NCBI RefSeq assembly: GCF_015645445.1
Contig: NZ_JADOGI010000081.1
Span: 1 to 43,199, forward strand
Direction: 5' to 3'
Source of the DNA: Nonomuraea cypriaca
GTDB lineage: Bacteria > Actinomycetota > Actinomycetes > Streptosporangiales > Streptosporangiaceae
Length of the DNA: 43,199 nucleotides
Shown here: positions 38,887 through 43,199 of the stretch, piece after piece
Numbering within the stretch: position 1 is the stretch's first letter
How the letters are laid out: each line of letters starts with the position of its first letter
Program-made: the position numbers and the translations under genes
The notes under the pieces: model-generated
What the model was told of the DNA's origin: nothing
The model's database searches: none
The model's input: the letters and a program-made list of their open reading frames with translations, nothing else

Positions 38887-40215
38887 TCAGGCCGTCGCGG
38901 GCGACCGGAGGTAGGGGACCGACAGGCAGAGCAGGGCGATGTCGTCCTCCGCTGTGCCGCCATGGTGTTCCAGCAGGCCGTCGCAGATCTCGGCCTCGGT
39001 ACGGCCGTGCAGCCGTTCGGCGGTCCTGGCCACGTCGTCCATCCCGCGGGCCAGGCTCGTGCCGCGTTTCTCGACGAGCCCGTCGGTGAACATCAGCACG
39101 GTGGAACCAGGGGCGATGATGTGCCCGTGGTCGGCGCGGGGCAGGTTCACGTCGACGCCGATGGGCGGGCCGCTGTCGGTGGGCAGGTAGGACGCCTCCC
39201 CGCCCGGGGTGATCAGAAGGGGCGGCAGGTGGCCGGCGCTGGCCCAGCGCAGCCGCCAGTCCCATTCCGCGCGTTGTTCCACCTGAGCCAGCAAGATCGT
39301 GGCGAGCGGCTCCTCGTGCAGCCGCTGCAGGGCGCGGTCCACCTCATGCAGGACGACGCTGGGTGAGGCGCCGTCGTCGAGGGCGATGACGCGCAGCATG
39401 TTGCTGATCTTGCTCATCGCGACCGCCGCCTGCAGGTCGTGGCCCATCACGTCGCCGACGACGAGGCGGGCTCCGTCCGGGAGGGGGATCATGTCGTACC
39501 AGTCGCCGCCGACGCTCGGGGTCTCGGTGGCCGGCTGGTAGCGGACCTGCAGGCGCAGCGGGTCCATCTCGATCCGCCGGGCGAGCAGGCTGCGCTGGAA
39601 CCGCTCGGTCGCCGAGCGCAGGTCCTGGTAGAGCCGGGCGTTCTCGATGGCGACGGCGGCGGCGGCCGCCAGCCCCGTCACGATGTCCTCGTCCTCCTGC
39701 GTGAACGGCTCGCCTGAGCGTTTGTCGGCCAGATACAGGTCGCCGTGGAGGGTTCCGCGGGTCCGGATGGGCACGCCCAGCAGGTTGTGCATGGGCGGGT
39801 GGCCGCGGGGGAAGCCCGCCGCGTGGGGATCCTGGTCGACGTCGTCCACCCGTATCGGGTGGGCGTGACGCATCATCTCGCCCAGCAGCCCGCGGCCCCG
39901 GGGCAGGCGCCCGACGCGGGCGTGCACCTCCGGGTCGACGCCGGCGGTGATGAGCTGCGTCATCTCCTGGCGGGCGTTGAGCACGCCCAGCGCGCCGTAG
40001 CGGGCGTCGACCAGCGCCCGCGCGTCGTCCACGATGTGGTGCAGGACCGCGGACAGGTCCAACGTGCCGGAGATCGTCAAGATCGTGTTCATGAACCGGT
40101 GCATCCGCTCGTACAGGGCCGCGATCTCCTCCACCTCGGCCTGCAACCGCTCCACGTTCGGTGCGCCAATCACGGGCAATGGCGTGGTGCGGCGCTGTCG
40201 ATCTCTCCGGCTCAC
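38887..40215 (-). CDS. GAF-domain SpoIIE/PP2C-type Ser/Thr phosphatase
   Basis: 442-aa soluble regulator phosphatase. A predicted helical leader (RLQAEVEEIAALYERMHRFMNTIL) precedes a GAF domain (~residues 50-200, with VDDARALVDARYGALGVLN and later LLGVPIRTRGTLHGDLYLADKRSGEPFTQEDEDIVTGLAAAAAVAIENARLY in substance). A PP2C-like SpoIIE domain (~220-435) follows, with the metal Asp in GGDWYDMIPLPDGARLVVGDVMGHD, then STVLMFTDGLVEKRG and GTAEDDIALLCLSV. Such enzymes act on anti-sigma-factor antagonists. The start GTG at 40215 is followed by an Arg-rich N-terminus. No anti-sigma or STAS gene adjoins; it is divergent from purB. Confidence 0.9.
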   Translation of the reverse strand: MSRRDRQRRTTPLPVIGAPNVERLQAEVEEIAALYERMHRFMNTILTISGTLDLSAVLHHIVDDARALVDARYGALGVLNARQEMTQLITAGVDPEVHARVGRLPRGRGLLGEMMRHAHPIRVDDVDQDPHAAGFPRGHPPMHNLLGVPIRTRGTLHGDLYLADKRSGEPFTQEDEDIVTGLAAAAAVAIENARLYQDLRSATERFQRSLLARRIEMDPLRLQVRYQPATETPSVGGDWYDMIPLPDGARLVVGDVMGHDLQAAVAMSKISNMLRVIALDDGASPSVVLHEVDRALQRLHEEPLATILLAQVEQRAEWDWRLRWASAGHLPPLLITPGGEASYLPTDSGPPIGVDVNLPRADHGHIIAPGSTVLMFTDGLVEKRGTSLARGMDDVARTAERLHGRTEAEICDGLLEHHGGTAEDDIALLCLSVPYLRSPATA

Positions 40216-40360
40216 CGTGCATCGCTCCCCCCGGCCACCCGCCCGCCGTTACGGGCCGCCCAAACCCCGTCAGCCCGTCCCTACCCAGGACGATGCGCAC
40301 CTTTCCTCCGCGGATCCTCGGGGGTACGGGCTGGGTGCCGTACCGGCGGGCTCGTGTGAA

Positions 40361-40366
40361 TACACT
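40361..40366 (+). promoter_or_regulatory. -10-like element of purB
   Basis: TACACT lies eight bases before the GTG at 40375, suggesting a leaderless or nearly leaderless purB mRNA. No clear -35 is visible upstream. The divergent gap 40216-40374 is otherwise without features I can name. Confidence 0.35.
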
Positions 40367-40374
40367 TGTCGAAC

Positions 40375-41805
40375 GTGACTTCCAAGCCGCGTATCCCCGA
40401 TGTCCTGGCCGCCCGCTACGCCTCGCCGGAGCTGACCCGCCTGTGGTCTCCCGAGTACAAGATCGTCGCGGAGCGGCGGTTGTGGCTGGCGGTGCTGCGG
40501 GCGCAGGCCGAGCTCGGGGTCGCGGTGCCGGATGGGGCGATCGCCGACTACGACAAGGTGGTCGAGCAGGTCGATCTGGCGTCGATCGCGGCGCGTGAGC
40601 GGGTCACCCGGCACGACGTGAAGGCGCGGATCGAGGAGTTCAACGCGCTGGCCGGGCACGAGCAGGTGCACAAGGGCATGACCTCGCGCGATCTGACGGA
40701 GAACGTCGAGCAGCTGCAGATCCGCGACAGCCTGGTGCTGGTACGCGACCGGGTGGTGGCGCTGCTGGGCCGCCTGGCGAGCCTGGCCGGGGAGCACACG
40801 GCCACGGTGCTGGCGGGCCGCTCGCACAACGTGGCCGCGCAGGCCACCACGCTGGGCAAGCGGTTCGCGACGGTGGCCGACGAGCTGCTGGTGGCCTACG
40901 GGCGGCTGGAGGAGCTGATCGGCCGTTATCCGCTGCGGGGGATCAAGGGCCCGGTGGGCACCGCCCAGGACATGCTGGACCTGCTGGGCGGCGACCGCGC
41001 CAAGCTGGCCGAGCTGGAGGGCCGGGTGGCGGCGCATCTGGGGTTCGCCGCCCGGTTCACCAGCGTGGGCCAGGTCTATCCGCGTTCGCTGGACTTCGAG
41101 GTGGTCACCGCGCTGGTGCAGCTGGCGGCGGCGCCGTCGTCGCTGGCCAAGACGATCCGGTTGATGGCGGGGCACGAGCTGGTCACCGAGGGGTTCCAGG
41201 AGGGGCAGGTCGGCTCGTCGGCGATGCCGCACAAGATGAACACCCGCTCGTGTGAGCGGGTCAACGGCCTGGCGGTGGTGTTGCGCGGCTACGCCTCGAT
41301 GGTGGGTGAGCTGGCGGGCGACCAGTGGAACGAGGGCGACGTGTCCTGCTCGGTGGTGCGGCGGGTGGCGCTGCCGGACGCGTTCTTCGCCTTCGACGGG
41401 CTGGTGGAGACGATGCTGACGGTGCTGGATGAGTTCGGCGCGTTCCCGGCGGTGATCTCGGCGGAGCTGGATCGGTATCTGCCGTTCCTGGCCACGACGA
41501 AGATGCTGATGGCGGCGGTGCAGGCCGGGGTGGGGCGTGAGCAGGCGCATGAGCTGATCAAGGAGCACGCGGTCGGTGCGGCGCTGGCGATGCGGTCGCG
41601 GGGCGCCGCGAACGAGTTGCTCGACCGGCTGGCCGGCGACCCGCGGTTCCCGCTGGACCGGGCGCGGCTGGAGGCGTTGCTGGCCGATCGGGTGTCGTTC
41701 ACGGGGGCGGCGGCCGACCAGGTGGAGGCGGTCGTGCGGCAGGTGGGCGAGGTGGTGGCGGCGCGTCCGGAGGCGGCGGCGTACCGTCCTGGCGCAATCC
41801 TGTGA
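40375..41805 (+). CDS. purB: Adenylosuccinate lyase
   Basis: Purine-biosynthesis enzyme that splits adenylosuccinate and SAICAR to release fumarate, 476 aa. The fumarase-superfamily signature is GSSAMPHKMNTRSCERV (around residues 281-297). Other family segments are KGMTSRDLTENVEQLQIRDSL, GRSHNVAAQATTLGKRFA (catalytic His) and GIKGPVGTAQDMLDL. The start chosen is GTG 40375, giving MTSKPRIPDVLAARYASPEL, which matches actinobacterial homologues; a TTG at 40366 is possible. The stop overlaps the next start by four bases. purB is a housekeeping gene, which anchors this end of the window. Confidence 0.95.
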   Translation: MTSKPRIPDVLAARYASPELTRLWSPEYKIVAERRLWLAVLRAQAELGVAVPDGAIADYDKVVEQVDLASIAARERVTRHDVKARIEEFNALAGHEQVHKGMTSRDLTENVEQLQIRDSLVLVRDRVVALLGRLASLAGEHTATVLAGRSHNVAAQATTLGKRFATVADELLVAYGRLEELIGRYPLRGIKGPVGTAQDMLDLLGGDRAKLAELEGRVAAHLGFAARFTSVGQVYPRSLDFEVVTALVQLAAAPSSLAKTIRLMAGHELVTEGFQEGQVGSSAMPHKMNTRSCERVNGLAVVLRGYASMVGELAGDQWNEGDVSCSVVRRVALPDAFFAFDGLVETMLTVLDEFGAFPAVISAELDRYLPFLATTKMLMAAVQAGVGREQAHELIKEHAVGAALAMRSRGAANELLDRLAGDPRFPLDRARLEALLADRVSFTGAAADQVEAVVRQVGEVVAARPEAAAYRPGAIL

Positions 41806-42071
41806 TCCGCGAGCTCCGCGCCGCCGGGGAGGTGCGGCCGGCGTGCGGGGACGACGACCTGGTGATGTGGTTGGCGCAGGGCATGACCGGCCAGGCGCGG
41901 GCGTGGGCGCTGGGGGACGCGGTGGTGGTGGCCTGCCCGTGGGTGTCGGCGGAGCTGGTGGCGGCGCACGGGCGGGCGGCGTTGATGGTGGACGACGACA
42001 ACACGGCGGCGATCGGGGTGTACGAGCGGATCGGCTACCGGCGGGTGATGGCCGCACGTGCCGCCGGCTGA
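41802..42071 (+). pseudogene. GNAT acetyltransferase-like gene with probable internal deletion, 89 aa
   Basis: The GTG start overlaps the purB stop. The N-terminus, MIRELRAAGEVRPACGDDDLVMWLAQGMTGQARAWALGDAVVVACP, resembles the amino-terminal part of actinobacterial GNAT proteins annotated beside purB. It passes directly to AALMVDDDNTAAIGVYERIGYRRVMAAR, the final strand-helix of a GNAT domain. The central ~100 residues, including the acetyl-CoA-binding loop, are missing in frame. Without that loop it cannot be an acetyltransferase. Interpretation rests on pattern recognition and needs an alignment. Confidence 0.5.
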
Positions 42072-42153
42072 CCCGGCGGTGGGCCGGATCCTGATCGGGC
42101 CAGGCGCCCGGGGCCACGGGTGGTGGGCCCGAGGTGGGCCCGAGGTGGGGTGG

Positions 42154-42591
42154 TCAGGCGATGGCCGGGATGGGCATGCCGAGCTGGTTGTAGAGCTCCA
42201 GCTGGTCGTGGTAGTCGCGCTCGGTGATGATCAGGCCGTTCTCGATGGTGGACACGGCGGCGCCGCGGATCGCGATGTGCCGTCCGGTCGGCTGCAGCAC
42301 GCTGCCGTCGGCGAGCTGGAAGGGCCCGTCGTGGGTGCCGGTCATCGTGTACTCGGTCACGGCGGGGTCGTCCAGCAGCGGCTTGTTCCAGGCCGTGAGC
42401 TGGACGTCGGGGAAGCTCGCGAAGAGCTGGCCGAAATACCAGCCGAGCTGCTCGGTCCCCTCGACGATCCCCTCCGGTGAGACGTAGACGGCCTCGGCGG
42501 CGAAGGACCGGAGGAGGCCCCGCACGTCGTGATCGTTGAACGCGTTGATGACCTCGTCCTTGACCTGCCGGGCACTGGTCACGGCAACCAC
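42154..42591 (-). CDS. SnoaL-like ester-cyclase/NTF2-fold protein
   Basis: 145-aa protein of the SnoaL-like polyketide-cyclase/ester-cyclase group. ARQVKDEVINAFNDHDVRGLLRSFAAEAVYVSPEGIVEGTEQLGWYFGQLFASFPDVQL is the usual opening (helix 1, strands, and the hydrophobic loop). The ending TGTHDGPFQLADGSVLQPTGRHIAIRGAAVSTIENGLIITERDYHDQLELYNQLGM contains the catalytic-type His-Asp positions of SnoaL relatives. The start is GTG at 42591 with GGGAGG upstream. In this genome the fold also occurs at 4424-4933 and, shortened, at 23486-23734. Substrate unknown. Confidence 0.85.
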   Translation of the reverse strand: MVAVTSARQVKDEVINAFNDHDVRGLLRSFAAEAVYVSPEGIVEGTEQLGWYFGQLFASFPDVQLTAWNKPLLDDPAVTEYTMTGTHDGPFQLADGSVLQPTGRHIAIRGAAVSTIENGLIITERDYHDQLELYNQLGMPIPAIA

Positions 42592-42665
42592 CCCCGTTCC
42601 TCCCTTCCACGCTAGGGGAAAACCGGGTGAGGTTCGGGCGGCGCTGGTGCAGAGTTGACGGCGTG

Positions 42666-43199
42666 ATGTCCGATTTTGTGCCTGGTATCGAGTTGTCGCG
42701 TGCCTTCTACCACGAGGTGGTGGCGCCGCTGGTGCCGCGGGTCCCGCACAGCGCCGCGCTGATCGGGCCGGGGTCGGAGGTGCTGGCGTTCGACACGGCC
42801 CGCTCCGCCGATCACGACTGGGGGCCGCGCGTGCTGCTGTTCGTGGCGGGTGAGGCGGTGGCCGAGGTGGAGGCGAAGGTGGTGGCCGGGCTGCCGGAGC
42901 GGTTCCGGGGGTATCCGACCGTGTTCGGCTACCACGGTGAGGTACGGCCTGGGGTGACGGTGATCGAGCCGGGGGCGTGGCTGGAGGGGCGGCTCGGGTT
43001 CGACCCGCGGGCGGGCCTGTCGTTGCTGGACTGGCTGTCGGTGCCGTGGCAGAGCCTGGCCGAGGTGACGTGCGGGGAGGTGTTCCACGACGGCCTGGGC
43101 GGGGGCGGGCTGGAGGCGGCCAGGTCGGCGTTGCGCTGGTATCCGCAGGACGTGTGGCGGTACGTGCTGGCGTGTCAGTGGCGGCGGATCGCGCAGGAG
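42666..43199 (+). CDS. DUF4037-type protein, 5' part only
   Basis: 178 codons without a stop, cut by the window end. The start is ATG 42666, preceded directly by GTG 42663. SDFVPGIELSRAFYHEVVAPLVPRVPHSAALIGPGSEVLAFDTARSADHDWGPRVLLFV in substance is the known N-terminus of DUF4037 proteins: the GPGSEVLAFDT and SADHDWGPR pieces resemble a nucleotidyltransferase-fold Gly-Ser and Asp-x-Asp core. The following PTVFGYHG and GLSLLDWLSVPWQSLAEVTCGEVFHDG are also family-like. The role is unknown. The gene is divergent from the SnoaL-like gene. Confidence 0.8.
   Translation, partial: MSDFVPGIELSRAFYHEVVAPLVPRVPHSAALIGPGSEVLAFDTARSADHDWGPRVLLFVAGEAVAEVEAKVVAGLPERFRGYPTVFGYHGEVRPGVTVIEPGAWLEGRLGFDPRAGLSLLDWLSVPWQSLAEVTCGEVFHDGLGGGGLEAARSALRWYPQDVWRYVLACQWRRIAQE

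Overview
The window is very GC-rich chromosomal DNA with GTG and TTG starts, many 4-bp ATGA/GTGA gene overlaps, several leaderless-looking promoters, RbpA, and an Lnt / polyprenol-phosphate mannose synthase / FxsA / RbpA gene order. This fits an actinomycete, most likely a soil filamentous genus of the Streptosporangiales (Nonomuraea-like); the genus is inference. I see no tRNA, rRNA, CRISPR array, insertion sequence or phage gene. About 47 protein genes and two genes with apparent internal deletions are supported.

Layout. 1-3.6 kb: lipoprotein and cell-envelope block (lnt, ppm1 running in frame into fxsA), a terminator, then rbpA on the opposite strand behind a near-perfect SigR-type promoter. 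3.7-6.7 kb: small regulator and enzyme genes (membrane protein, NTF2-like protein, HxlR regulator, cupin plus NmrA-like reductase). 6.8-13.3 kb: a tightly packed minus-strand run of seven genes, transcribed MoxR ATPase, DUF58, VWA membrane protein, SAM methyltransferase, TrmH-like RNA methyltransferase, glycerophosphodiesterase, UMF1-type transporter. Divergent from MoxR is a membrane protein with what looks like a kinase N-lobe lacking catalytic residues, followed by a DUF2268 putative metalloprotease behind a MerR-style promoter. 15-18.2 kb: a histidine kinase / response regulator pair divergent from two adjacent clpP genes. 18.4-24.5 kb: transporters (TSUP, MFS, LysE) with DeoR, WYL and TetR regulators. 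24.5-30.2 kb: ArsR-SRPBCC, VOC, cupin, DHFR-like, PPOX-like, SDR, and an ion-transporter-like permease with a CBS-domain partner. 30.4-32.4 kb: a VOC / DGPF (YciI-like) / ECF sigma factor operon of the ECF42 type. 32.5-38.8 kb: a HelR/HelD-like RNA-polymerase-associated helicase, a MarR regulator and a large RND efflux permease. 38.9-43.2 kb: a GAF-SpoIIE phosphatase, purB, a shrunken GNAT gene, a SnoaL-like protein and the 5' part of a DUF4037 gene cut by the window edge.

How the parts relate. Two RNA-polymerase-binding proteins (RbpA, HelR-like) and one alternative sigma factor lie in the window, alongside several envelope and proteostasis stress modules (MoxR/VWA, ClpP pair, two-component system, RND pump). 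Regulation is readable in places: inverted repeats in most divergent gaps, a SigR-type promoter at rbpA, a MerR-type promoter at the DUF2268 gene and a candidate ECF42 promoter upstream of its own operon. The most unusual items are the stop-less ppm1-fxsA reading frame, a 16-bp AT-rich motif recurring three times (twice exactly at the 3' ends of genes), the kinase-N-lobe membrane protein beside MoxR, two genes with apparent in-frame internal deletions, and several minisatellite-like repeats inside or next to genes. I found no single system that I could confidently call new.
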